DNA of 64,000 nt, from assembly GCA_014058105.1 (NCBI GenBank), contig JACGCM010002657.1, positions 1-64,000 on the forward strand, given 5' to 3'. Made by a program: the position numbers and the translations under genes. The notes below the pieces were generated by a model. The model was not told where the DNA came from. It saw only the letters and a list, made by a program, of their open reading frames with translations, and ran no database searches. Below, one piece after another: positions 55,250 through 64,000 of the stretch. Positions within the stretch are counted from its first letter, which is position 1; the number at the start of each line of letters is the position of its first letter. This DNA is from Kingdonia uniflora. Its lineage: Eukaryota; Streptophyta; Magnoliopsida; Ranunculales; Circaeasteraceae.

Positions 55250-56400
55250 TGATCCATCGAAGGACAAGGTCTCAAACATTTTTATTGAATGTTTTTTTTA
55301 ATGTGTCATGGTATCGTCTCAAGTTCGTGATGACTTTGTCTCGGGTCTCTTTTATCAAGTTGAGGTTACAGAGGAGACCGAGTTCATTATCTTCATCTGG
55401 GATTTTCCTTCGGGTACTTGGTAGATTGAGGTTTGAAGGTATGAATGCTTCAGTATCGACGGCCATCTTGAGCGAAGTGCAGCCTGTTAAAACTCAACGA
55501 GTGGTTCGGTAGGCCCAAAGAACACTGAGTAGTTTATCAACCTATATTCCATTCTCGTCGTCTAGACATTTACGCAGACCTGATTTAATGCTTTTGTTAA
55601 AGGCTTCGGCTTGTCCGTTGCCTTGAGGATAGTATGGTATGAATATTGATAGCTATATCAAGTATTTATTGAGGAAAACAAGTACTTATGCGTTGATGAA
55701 TTATTTGCCGTTATCGGAGCGTATCATTTATAGGCAGCCAAACCTGGTGATTATGTACTCCCAAAGGAACTTGATGATTCATTTTCATCGGTATGGCATA
55801 AAAGAACTGCTTCAGCCCATTTTGTGAAGTAATCAGTGGCAACTTGGATGAATCTTCGGTTTCCCGATACTGGATGGAAAGGTCGAATAATGCTGATCCC
55901 CCATCGTTTGAATGGTCAGAAGACATTGCTAATATGCAGGTCAAGGGCTGGACTTTTGATGTCTTGAGCATAGATTTAGGATTTGTAGCATTTACGCTCA
56001 AATTCTTTGTAATCTTATCTCATCTTAGGCCAGTACAGTCCTTTCATGAATGCACACTGAGCTAATGATCTTCCTGAAACGTGAGCAGCACAAATACCTT
56101 CGTAAAGTTCTCTGATTTTTATTTGAGCATCTTTTTGAGAGATGCATTCGATAAGTTGTTCCCCTCCTGTGATGTGATATAAGATGTTATCTTGGACTGT
56201 AAATTTGGGGCACTTGGCGAAAAGTGATCGGGCTTCTTCTTTGTTATTAGGGAGGACGTTGAAGTTGAGGTATGTATTGAATTGTCCTTCCTAGTCTTTA
56301 GGGTCTTTGTCATCAATAATGGTGATTTATAGTGTTGACAGTATATCGAGACTGGAATGCTCAATGATTTCGATTTCTAAAGATCTTTTTTCACTGTCTC
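55250..56400 (-). pseudogene. Tat E integrase
   Basis: Reading on -, an HHCC-region remnant (56364-56119) is followed by the core WGISIIRPFHPVSGNRRFIQ with VATDYFTKWAEAV (about 55950-55800), the standard W-G-x-D-x-x-G-P and V-A-x-D-Y-F-T-K-W-x-E-A blocks. The first catalytic Asp of W-G-x-D is changed to Ser-Ile. The C-terminal tail (55466-55272) reads LNLIKETRDKVITNLRRYHD with KTFNKNV, as in Tat integrases. The core between is broken by stops. Confidence 0.8.
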
Positions 56401-56499
56401 CCAACATGGTAGTGATGTAAGCTAATGCGTCGACATGCCGATTTCTTATCGAGGCAAGTAAGAGATTGTTGCGTGTTTAGATTTGTTCATCTTTTCTTC

Positions 56500-58250
56500 A
56501 GCCAGGGCTGCATAATCAACCATTTTTCCAGTTGTGCGGAATGTCTTATTGAAATGATTTTTTACGAGTAAAGAGTCGATGTAGACTGTGAATTCTTCTG
56601 CTCTGAGAGTGAGTACGAGATCTAGACCATGTAGGATTCCTTCATATTTGGCCTCATTATAGGTGGCATAGAAGTTTAGTTTGATAGCTTTCTTGATATG
56701 ATGATTGAAGGGTGTAACGAGGATGATTCCAATCCATGACCCTTATGGTCCAGCTGATCTGTTTGTAAAAAGTTGCCAACCTGAGCTTTTGGACCATGTG
56801 TCTGGTTATGCTATTAAGTCATCTATGAAGATTTCTTCGAGTTCTTCCCAATCGGGGTCTTCGATCAGAAAGTTTGCCAAAAAATTAGCTACTGCATGCC
56901 CCTTGAGTGATATCTGGGGATTGAAGGAGATGTCGTATTCGCCAAGGAAAACATACCATTATTGGATTCTTCGAGATTTTTCTTTTTTGGAGAGTACCAG
57001 TTTGAGGGGATACTTGGTGATGATTTTGATAGGATGAGCTTGAAAGTAATGACGAAGCTTTTGAGAACTGTAGACCGAGGCAAGTAGCTATTTTTCTATT
57101 GTTGTGTATCATTTTTAAACATGCATGAATATTTTGCTGATGAAGTAGATTGGTTTTTCTACTCCTTTATCTTCTTGAATAAGGACAGAACTAATTCAGT
57201 CTTCAGTCGTGGATAAGTACATTGTCAGTGTTCTGGAGTACTCATGATAGGAGGATACCCCAAGTATCGCTTAAGATCTCGAATAAGGATGGAATTAATT
57301 CAGTCTTCAGTCGTGGATAAGTACATTGTCAATGTTCTGGAGTACTCATGATAGGAGGATACCCCAAGTATCGCTTAAGATCTTGGAAGGCTAACTCACA
57401 TTCAGGAGTCCAAATGATGTCCTTATACTATTTCCTTAAAAGAGGAGTGGGATTACCACGAAGAAAGAGATAAAGAAGTTTATATTGATTAAATGACTTG
57501 AAGATGAATCTATGAAGAGTGGCGATCTTGCCTACAAATTTTTGGACATCTTTCTTTATTCGTAGAGATGGCATCGCGATGAGCACTTTGATTTGTACAA
57601 GATCGATTTCGATTCCTCTTTTGCTGACCAGGTGTCCCTGGAATTTACTAGATGCAACTCTAAATTGGTATTTCTCTGGGTTAAGTTTTATTTGATATTT
57701 GCGAAGGATATCGAAGATGGTTTAGAGGTTGCTAGAACGATCTTTGCGTTTTAAGTTTTTGCAGATCATATCATCGATGTAGACTTCTGTAATTATGCCG
57801 AGATGATCTTTTAACATTTTAGTCACAAGCCTTTGGTAAGTAGCTCCTGCATTCTTTAACCCAAAAGGCATTATTGTTCAACAATAGTGACCTCTTTCAG
57901 TATTGAAGGTTGTTTTTTCCAGATTGTCTTCAGCGAGTGGAACTTGGTTGTAGCTGGAGGCAGCATCCATCATAGAAAGAAGTTCGCGCACTACTACGGA
58001 TACAAGAAGTACAGAATCACTGGTAGTGGAAAACTGTCCTTGGGTGTAAACTTGTTGGGTTTTGTGAAGTCAGCACAAACCCTGATCTTTCCATTCTTCT
58101 TCAGTACTGCTACGATGTTAGAAAACCACTTTGGATACTTAGCTTCCTGAATAAATCCTACCTGATGGAATTTATAAATTTCTTTGTTCATTGTATCGCG
58201 GAGGCGTGGAGCAAAGTTCCATCATTTCTGAATGATATTTTTGTTGTCTG
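56500..58250 (-). pseudogene. pol: Tat E reverse transcriptase and RNase H
   Basis: RT starts with MNKEIYKFHQVGFIQEAKYP and KNGKIRVCADFTKPNKFTPK, then DSFPLP (58191-58010). [29 protein letters not shown] and [10 protein letters not shown] follow (catalytic YIDD near 57769-57789). RNase H is visible as KLNFYATYNEAKYEGILHGL and VYIDSLLV around 56700-56560. A-D-F-T-x-L-N-K-x-x-P-K-D and N-E-A-E-Y-E style motifs are typical of Tat and Athila relatives. A 104-bp duplication at 57177-57384 and many stops disrupt the gene. Confidence 0.87.
57177..57384 (-). repeat. 104-bp tandem duplication inside Tat E pol
   Basis: The word GAATAAGGA (57177 and 57281) opens two copies that share AACTAATTCAGTCTTCAGTC or AATTAATTCAGTCTTCAGTC, GTGGATAAGTACATTGTCA and GATACCCCAAGTATCGCTTA. 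They differ at only a few positions, so this is much younger than the element's other damage. Confidence 0.88.
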
Positions 58251-58299
58251 GAAGGTGGTTAAGTCGGTGGCATGCGATTGATGGATCGATGCCAGGCAT

Positions 58300-60400
58300 T
58301 TCTTTGGAAGTTCAGGCAAAGATGTCAATGCTTTTCTTGAGTAGCTGGATCATGGCTTTTTTTTTGTCGGTTGATAGTTTAAAGTCGATAAAGGTGTGAC
58401 ACCCTGGACCATCGAGTTCAATGGATTCAACCATCTCGGTGTTATGTTACTCGAATGTGGGGGGTGTCTCTTGCGGCAATTGCCATGCTTTGAGAAGTTT
58501 AACTGTATGAGAGTTGGTTGAGGTATTTTTGCACATATGTACAGCAGCTTTGCTACCTTTGATTTCGTAGATTCCAGGATCTCTTGGAAATTGCAATGCC
58601 AGATGATAAGTAGAAGGTACTGCTTTGATCTAATGTAACCAACTACGTTATAAAATTCCTAAATATTAGGACTCAGCATCAATGACAAGGAATTTTATGA
58701 ATGTTGTTTCCTATCCTACCTGAACTGACAGAGTAATTTCTCCTGTAGCTGATTCTTTCGAACCGTTGAAGCTGGTGCTTGTTGTTGGTGAAGCTTTCAC
58801 CGAGTCTGTAAGGCCTAGGACTTCAATTTCTCATTGAGCAATACATCTGTCGGGCTTCATGTATCGATGAGAAGCGTATGTAGGTAGTCCTGTCCGACTT
58901 TGAGCATAATAACGAGAGGGTCATCATGAGAGTACTTCGCGTAGCTGGTGTCACAGTCCTCGAAGGTAATATAGTAAGGACACTTTGATTTGCTTGAACT
59001 TGGGGGAAGTTTTGCTAATTTATCTTAGGAGGTCATTTTACAACATGATGTAATCCGATCGTCTTGTTTTCTTATTTTCACTTTTTCAATCTCGATCATG
59101 TACAGGTGGCGAGCTTGCCGCTAGATCTAATTTTGTTCAACGTCTTTGTTTTTTGTTTCATCTTCGAGAAACATTTTGGACGTCGATGACATAATTATGA
59201 AGCCTTCCAGTTTGTAGGATTCGATGAAAGATATGTATGAGAGAGTAGCAGTTGTCAGTTTCGTGGCTATGCACATTGTGATATTGACATAGAGGTTTGG
59301 TGGGGTCATCCAGAATGGTTTGTGGTGCGCGATAACATTCATCTCCCTTTATCATCGGTAAGATAACGGAGAAAGTTGTTGTCATTGGCGGAGAGAGTTC
59401 TGTCTGGTCTACCATCCCTTCTTTTATTATTGTTAGTATCTTTGTCGCATTGCTTGGGTGCTTCAGTAGATGTCGATCTTTGGGGTAGGGTCGAAGTTGT
59501 TTCTTAAGAATGGGTAACAGATGAGCTCTTCATCTTATCTTTGTTTGACCGTTCTAATTCGATGTAAATATTAACTACATCAATCATTTCTGTGATTGTC
59601 CTCGGTTTGTGCAGAGTAAGCTCTTCTCAAACTTTAGTGTCAATGTGCAGGGTGAAGGTAAATACTGGAACAACGATTTTAGAGTCTGAGTTCCCAATTT
59701 TCTTTGTTTCCTGTTAAAAAATGCTTACAAAAGCTTGCCAATGAACTTTGACATATAAAAATTCTCTCGTATGGGCATGACTTTGAGATGGGGGGAGATG
59801 GGGTACGTTTTGATTTTGTCAAGTGCAGATCTTTAGCCTGGGATATCAGAGTTTATAGCCTGGATCCTGTTGTTTTTGTCGTCCAAGGTGATGAACTGTT
59901 CTGGGGGAAATGGTAAGGTGGCGAATTGCAGAACAAATCTCCCTGTCCTTCTAGTCCTAATCGATCCCTGATTGGTCTTCTTCCGGGTGGTGGGGGAGTC
60001 TGATGAGGCGTACGTCAACTTCTTTGATTTGTCAATGTTGAGAATGTCAAACCAAGATAACAAGATGCCCTGTTTGGATTCCCGGATCTAAATAAAAAAA
60101 ATTGTAACTCGTTTTCTTTTGGTTGATCATCGCGTTGAATATCTCTTAATCTTTAATCTCTTCGGGCAAGTGGGGGAGACTTCTGACGGATAGTGAGTCA
60201 ATCTTGTGTCCTCCTCATTCTTTCCATTTCTTTCTGATGTGTTTGACTCTGTTGATCTCAGGCTTTCCTTCGTTCGTTGCTCTCCGTTTAAAGAGCTTGA
60301 GCATGAACACATTGATCTTCCAATCTTTAAGTTTTTCCTGTAGCCATTTCTTTTTGAAGCTCGATTACTGCACCGTGCAGATCGACCGTTCCTGGTATTA
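58300..60400 (-). pseudogene. gag: Tat E gag and protease region
   Basis: The gag N-terminus is weakly readable (60400-59833). The capsid end shows HKPRTITEMIDVVNIYIELE (about 59620-59560). A zinc-knuckle-like motif CQYHNVHSHETDNCYSL (59290-59240) matches the Tat-type C-x2-H-x4-H-x4-C pattern. The protease is poorly preserved; TFIKFLVIDAES near 58690 is the only fragment. The frames are multiply broken. Confidence 0.7.
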
Positions 60401-60504
60401 GATTAATTTCTTTGTCTTGCACGGTGCTGGAATGGCTTCTCAGATTCATGTTTACCATCGGAAGGCTTTTAGATCAGTGGTGGTAAAGAAAAGTGTGGTA
60501 TTTC

Positions 60505-60519
60505 CTACTGACGGCGCCA
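60505..60519 (-). other. Primer binding site of Tat E
   Basis: On the - strand TGGCGCCGTCAGTAG begins 2 bp after the LTR end. TGGCGCCGT is the start of the PBS used by many Tat and Athila elements; the continuation differs from the usual one. Confidence 0.7.
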
Positions 60520-60521
60520 AT

Positions 60522-61018
60522 TGTAGTGGTGTATTTTCTGGAAGGAAAATCTTTGCCAATACTTATTCGTATGAAGAATACAATAAAAGGCTAAACGAAT
60601 AAGGTTTTACGTTGAAAACTCAGTAAAAGCTGAGAAAAACCACGACCTCAGGGAGAATTTTGATGTAAAATCCAGTATATTGCTAATTATTACAAGTTTT
60701 TGGGAGTGATAGTAGGAAATAGGAAGTAAGGATAGTAAAGATGCAGATTTCGGTCCTTGAACAATCTATTATCTACCTGTATTTAAAGTAGATACATGCA
60801 GTTTATAAAAAGAAAGAAACAGTCTCTTATTCCGGGGGGAGTGGGCGAACTTCGCAAATCTCTAACAACTCTTTCTTGACCAGACACAATGGCTACTTTT
60901 GGTAGGTTGCGGACTTGAGGTATCTTCTCGAATGTTATCTATCTTCAATCATGTATGGCTGTCTTCGACTACGCTTTGCTGGCTTACTCGTGTCGAATCT
61001 GGGAAATATGCTACTATA
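60522..61018 (-). repeat. Tat E 5' LTR
   Basis: On + it reads TGTAGTGGTGTATTTTCTGG to GGGAAATATGCTACTATA. It aligns throughout with 45735-46230. Confidence 0.88.
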
Positions 61019-61290
61019 GGTTTCTAGGCTACAGAAGATTGTAGCTTTGTGTAAGACGGAGGCGGAATATGTTGCGGCTACAGAAGCTTGTAAGGATCTT
61101 TTTTGGCTTAAAGGGTTGATGAAAGAGCTTGGTAAAGTACAATATTCTCTTAAGTTGTATAGTGATAATCAAAGCGCTATACACTTAGCAAAGAATTCTA
61201 CTTTTCACTCTAGGACCAAGAACATTAATATTCGATATCATTATATTCGCTTTCCCCTTGAGGACGGTGCATTGCTACTGTAAATTCGCC
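61019..61290 (+). pseudogene. Copia D RNase H, second half
   Basis: After the Tat element the frame resumes with [20 protein letters not shown] and FWLKGLMKELGKVQ, then KLYSDNQSAIHLAKNSTF and RTKNINIRYHYIR, the Glu- and Asp-bearing second half of copia RNase H. It is open from 61047 to 61283. The usual end (N-P-A-D-x-x-T-K) is partly deleted near 61283-61300. Confidence 0.87.
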
Positions 61291-61438
61291 CGATATGTTT
61301 ATGAAGGTGGTGATTTTTCAAAAGTTGACGACATGTACAACTTCTGTGGGTCTTCAAGATTGAAGGTATGTGTAGTTCGAGCAGTTCATTTGGAGATTTA
61401 GAGATGGGTTACGGCAGATTCGATTTCAAGTGAGTGAT

Positions 61439-62117
61439 TGTTGAGGTATGAACTCAAATTATATTCGAGGTCATTTCAGTTCGAGTTATTTCAGTTCTAA
61501 AATTGAAGTCGGATTGAAAATAGGAATTTTCAATGTTCATTTCGAACTTGTTCTGTTTTACCTGAAGTTCAAGCTGGTTAAGTTACCTGAAGTTCGAGCT
61601 GGTTAAGTTGTCTGGTTTTCGCGTTTGGAAACTTGAGACCGAAGATGTCGTTCGAACGGCATGTGTATTTTCTAGGGCTGGAAAATTTTATCGTCAAAGT
61701 CATTCAAACGAGTTTGTGCTTCGTTCGAACGAGATGTGTGTAGGTTGTATTTGAAGAGTTCTTCTGAGATGTTAGGTTTGCCTCGAGATCCGTTCTACTT
61801 GTACTTAGTCCTCTAGTATATAAAGAAGACTTAAGTTATTTGGTAGCCAATCTTTTCTCTGTGAGTTTAATTCTTGAGACCTAGGATTGGAGAGACTCCG
61901 TTACAAAGCTTGAGAAGCTTGGAGAGATCGTGAAACCTATTTGATCGTAGTGAATTATTCGCGGGAAGTGATTTTTCATCCACAAGGGTTTTCCACTTCC
62001 CTCCTTTGGAAAATTCTTGACTTTTTTATTGTTCATGCTTGATTGTTCTCTTGTTAGGCTTACTCCGTGTATCGTTCTTAGCGTAGAGGAAAGATTAGCT
62101 ACCTCGATTATGAACAT
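61439..62117 (+). repeat. Copia D 3' LTR
   Basis: It starts TGTTGAGGTATG and ends GATTATGAACA. Compared with the 5' LTR, it lost the first dyad region and exactly one 21-bp unit of the second. It retains TTCGAA words at 61651, 61703 (TTCAAA) and 61724, and TATATAAAG at 61817-61825. No clear PPT is visible before it. Confidence 0.87.
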
Positions 62118-63324
62118 CTTCTCCCTACACTTGAGTTTTCATCATCTTCTTTGTCTGTCTCATAAACTTTAATCCCTTCTGCATTTACATCCTCTTCGTC
62201 CACCATATCTGCCCCGGCTTTCTTGATTATTTCTGATTCCAAACCAGCTTTCGAGGATTCTTTGGTTCTAGGTTCATATTTGTTAGTTGCTCCCTTGTCC
62301 TCTGCATTGCTTCCATGGGATTTAGTGTTCTAACTTTGCTGTGAGAATCCTAATTTCTCAATTGTGTGATCCAAGACTTTTATCCCTCATTTCTAAGGTT
62401 TTGAAGGGATAGGTGTATTTCCTTTTTGCTGAGGTGTAATTTCCCCAACTTCATTATCTTCTTCAGTTGGTTCATCCAGGCCAACCTTCTTTTGGTTATT
62501 TTTCTTTCTATTTCTTTTCTTTTTCTTTTTTCCCCTACCCCTTCTTTAGTTATTGTCTCTTCTTCAATCTCCTTTCTCACATCTCAGAATTCTGATACCA
62601 AATGTCCTACCACTCTACAATAGCTGTATATCTTAAGAACTCTGCCAAGCTTAATTTCCTGTATAAATTCATGCCCATCTCTTTCAACCTTGATCTTGTT
62701 TGGTCTAGGTTTGAAGAAATTAATATCAATGAGCACATTTGCATAGAATCCTATATTCCTTTTAAGAGTATTTGGATCCACTTGGATAGGGTTGCCCACT
62801 GTCTTAGCTAGAGACATAAGTACATCCTCCTCCCAATACTTAGTTCCTAGTTCAGGGAATTTTACCCAAACTATTGCATTTGAGTTTTTTTGATTAGTTA
62901 CGTCAAAATCAGGTATCCATGGGATGATTCTCAAAAATTGATTTTCAATGAGCCATGTTCTACCTCTCAAAACCCTCATTTTATCTTCATCATTAGCAAG
63001 ATAAATTGTGAAATAACCCTTACCTAATGGGATGAATTAATAGCAGCCCTTCAGATTCCACAAGCCCAGGGAAATTGATCAAGCCCGTGCTAGCTTGATC
63101 TTCACCAAATCCATTCTTCCAAAAAGACTGTACTTGAATCTATCAACCCCTCGCTGAAATCCCACTTCTAGTATCTTGATTGATGAAAATTCACCCTTCA
63201 TTACCGGTAATGGTAAAGAGCTCATATCTAACAGTTTCATCCTCAATAGGTCGGCAAACGATGTTGTTTATTTATTATTATGTGCAATTACTGATGAGGC
63301 TGCTTTCATATCCCAGAGATCCAT
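62118..63324 (-). pseudogene. LINE ORF1 (gag-like, DUF4283 type)
   Basis: It starts MDLWDMKAASSVIAHNNK at 63324. The conserved body (62979-62584) reads MRVLRGRTWLIENQFLRIIP with WIPDFDV, then AIVWVKFPELGTKYW and KTVGNPIQVDPNTLKRN, the DUF4283-like fold of plant L1 ORF1 proteins. A degenerate CCHC zinc finger (YSYCRVVGHLVSEF) closes it, with the outer cysteines partly lost. The remainder down to 62118 is a charged low-complexity tail (poly-K/R/E around 62500). ORF1 proteins bind LINE RNA. Two or more stops precede the conserved body. Confidence 0.85.
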
Positions 63325-63540
63325 AGTTGATAAGGTTATGAACCCTAGTTTGAGCTACCGAGAGAAACGGCCATGGAGACGATTTTAGTTTGCTTTAAAC
63401 GGTAACAAAGACCAAGTCAGCAGAACTTGACTGGTCAATTACCCCTAAAACAACCCAAAAGAGGCAAAATCTTATCAGTAACACTAACACCCACAATTTA
63501 GATGCCATTACCCCTGGAGAGATAAGGTTGTTACAGTGCG

Positions 63541-64000
63541 TGCACAAGAATGTCCATTAACGTGTCTTCAGTGCTAAACTCATGTGTTATCAACCTATTT
63601 TATGATGCATGAAATATTACATGTATTTTAATATGTAATATTTGGCCAAAAAATTAGCTCTCAAACTCATATGTTTTAAGGTTTTTTGCAATTTTTAATT
63701 TTTTCTAGGATCTTTAGTTTTATACTATGTGTGCCTTCGTACTACTCTTAATACTTAACATTGGCTCACCATGAATTGTATATTGTGTGCCCTTGGCCAC
63801 ACAATAGTAGATCCTTAAAGGTGTATTATCTTAAACTCCAGGACAGGAGGGTCAAAGTGTTTAAAAAGTGTCTTTGGTTCCAAATATATTTTGAAGTTCC
63901 AGGTATGCTGCTATGTTTTGGGAGTACAATTTTTGTTTAGGGAGTTGCAATTTATGTTCAATGGAACCTATATACTACAAAAAGAATTGCGTATTAGATA
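63541..64000. other. Right flank beyond the LINE, no gene
   Basis: AT-rich with no reading frame of interest. It contains the palindrome listed below and nothing else I can name. It may be continuing host or older repeat sequence. Confidence 0.45.
63781..63806. repeat. Perfect 9-bp inverted repeat with 8-nt loop
   Basis: TATTGTGTG and CACACAATA flank CCCTTGGC. A second TGTGTGCC word lies at 63729-63736. This could be the terminus of a small MITE, but no partner was found within the window. Confidence 0.4.

Larger units (their letters stand above)
45735..61018 (-). mobile_element. Ty3/gypsy Tat-clade element E, nested in copia D
   Basis: It has LTRs at 45735-46230 and 60522-61018 and an exact GGTTT duplication (45730-45734 and 61019-61023). 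PBS, gag, protease, RT, RNase H and integrase run on the - strand from 60521 down to about 55250. Pol is followed by a 62-bp tandem array, an antisense accessory gene and the 3' LTR. Large size, a W-T-like gag zinc knuckle, a long post-pol region with tandem repeats and an antisense ORF are known hallmarks of the Tat lineage (Ogre, Retand, Grande and TatIV relatives). Solo LTR F lies within its post-pol region. By eye the LTRs differ at about one base in ten. Confidence 0.88.
41131..62117 (+). mobile_element. Ty1/copia element D (Tork-like), split by a Tat element
   Basis: The order is 5' LTR (41131-41940), tRNA-Met-type PBS, gag with zinc knuckle, protease, integrase, RT and RNase H, then 3' LTR (61439-62117). 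RNase H is cut after VVTW at 45734 and resumes at 61024 with [11 protein letters not shown], framing the 15.3-kb Tat insertion exactly. Without it the copia is about 5.7 kb, normal for Tork/TNT1-type elements. The flanks (TTTTT and TCTTC) share only three of five bases, so the target duplication is eroded or absent. It lies between ORF1 and ORF2 of the LINE. Confidence 0.9.
31569..63540 (-). mobile_element. LINE (non-LTR retrotransposon), split by two large insertions
   Basis: On the - strand the order is ORF1 (62118-63324), endonuclease (39928-41030), RT (32931-34279) and a C-terminal zinc-finger and RNase H region (32031-32480), ending at a T8 run (31569-31576) that is the complement of a poly-A tail. 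This is the standard plant L1-clade layout. Copia D (41131-62117) lies between ORF1 and ORF2, and chromovirus C (34280-39927) lies in the linker before RT. The 5' end near 63540 is approximate. No target-site duplication was found. All frames carry stops. Confidence 0.85.

Noticed and set aside
61019..62117. A second, independent copia element at the right side
   Set aside because: RNase H coding sequence joins 45734 to 61024 in frame across the Tat element with a GGTTT duplication, so it is the same copia.
41126..62122. Target-site duplication for copia D (TTTTT and TCTTC)
   Set aside because: Only three of five bases agree, and the left side lies in a T-run; not reported as a duplication.

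Overview
The window is plant nuclear DNA, most likely from a eudicot. Every recognisable gene belongs to a transposable element: Ty1/copia and Ty3/gypsy LTR retrotransposons, a LINE, and a very large Mutator-like element (MULE) carrying a Ulp1-type protease gene. GT-AG introns, poly-T tracts, 5-bp target-site duplications and the absence of any operon structure fit a heterochromatic, repeat-dense plant region. No host gene, rRNA or tRNA gene was recognised. Almost all reading frames carry stops and frameshifts, so the insertions are old.

Layout. (1) 1-2464: unrecognised flank. (2) About 2465-31510: a giant Ulp1-MULE bounded by imperfect inverted repeats. It has a transposase remnant on + (5712-6357), a tandemly duplicated coiled-coil ORF on - (7167-8599) and a multi-exon Ulp1/C48 protease gene on - (18268-30000). 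It is split by two insertions. The first is Tekay/Del-like chromovirus A (9083-17645, 5' LTR truncated). The second is a Tat-clade derivative with its LTRs in inverted orientation (20258-27431, TSD TGTAC), which was itself hit by chromovirus solo LTR B (24110-27384). (3) About 31569-63540: a LINE on the - strand (ORF1 62118-63324; endonuclease, RT and RNase H 31.6-41.0 kb). Inside it sit a short-LTR chromovirus C (34280-39927) and a copia element (41131-62117). The copia RNase H gene is split by a 15.3-kb Tat element (45735-61018, TSD GGTTT), which in turn carries chromovirus solo LTR F (46530-49080, TSD AAAGC). That is four nested levels. (4) 63541-64000: flank.

The most unusual signal is regulatory. 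LTRs of unrelated elements (copia D and chromovirus LTRs A, B and F) carry arrays of a palindromic word centred on TTCGAA. The words come in pairs or triplets 19-21 bp apart, and the groups repeat with a fixed period: 50 bp in A, 74 bp in the copia, 72-84 bp in B, about 90 bp in F. In three of the four LTR types a TATA-like box follows closely. Variant copies are mostly TTTGAA or TTCAAA, as expected from deamination of methylated CpG. This looks like a promoter module shared or convergently evolved across two retrotransposon superfamilies.

Other notable points: an integrated retroelement with inverted LTRs that fits a snap-back reverse-transcription product; a fold-back segment inside the copia pol gene; an antisense, intron-containing accessory gene in the Tat elements; a 62-bp array of hairpin-forming monomers behind Tat pol; and sense-oriented ATTTGTCATTTG words filling MULE introns and spacers.
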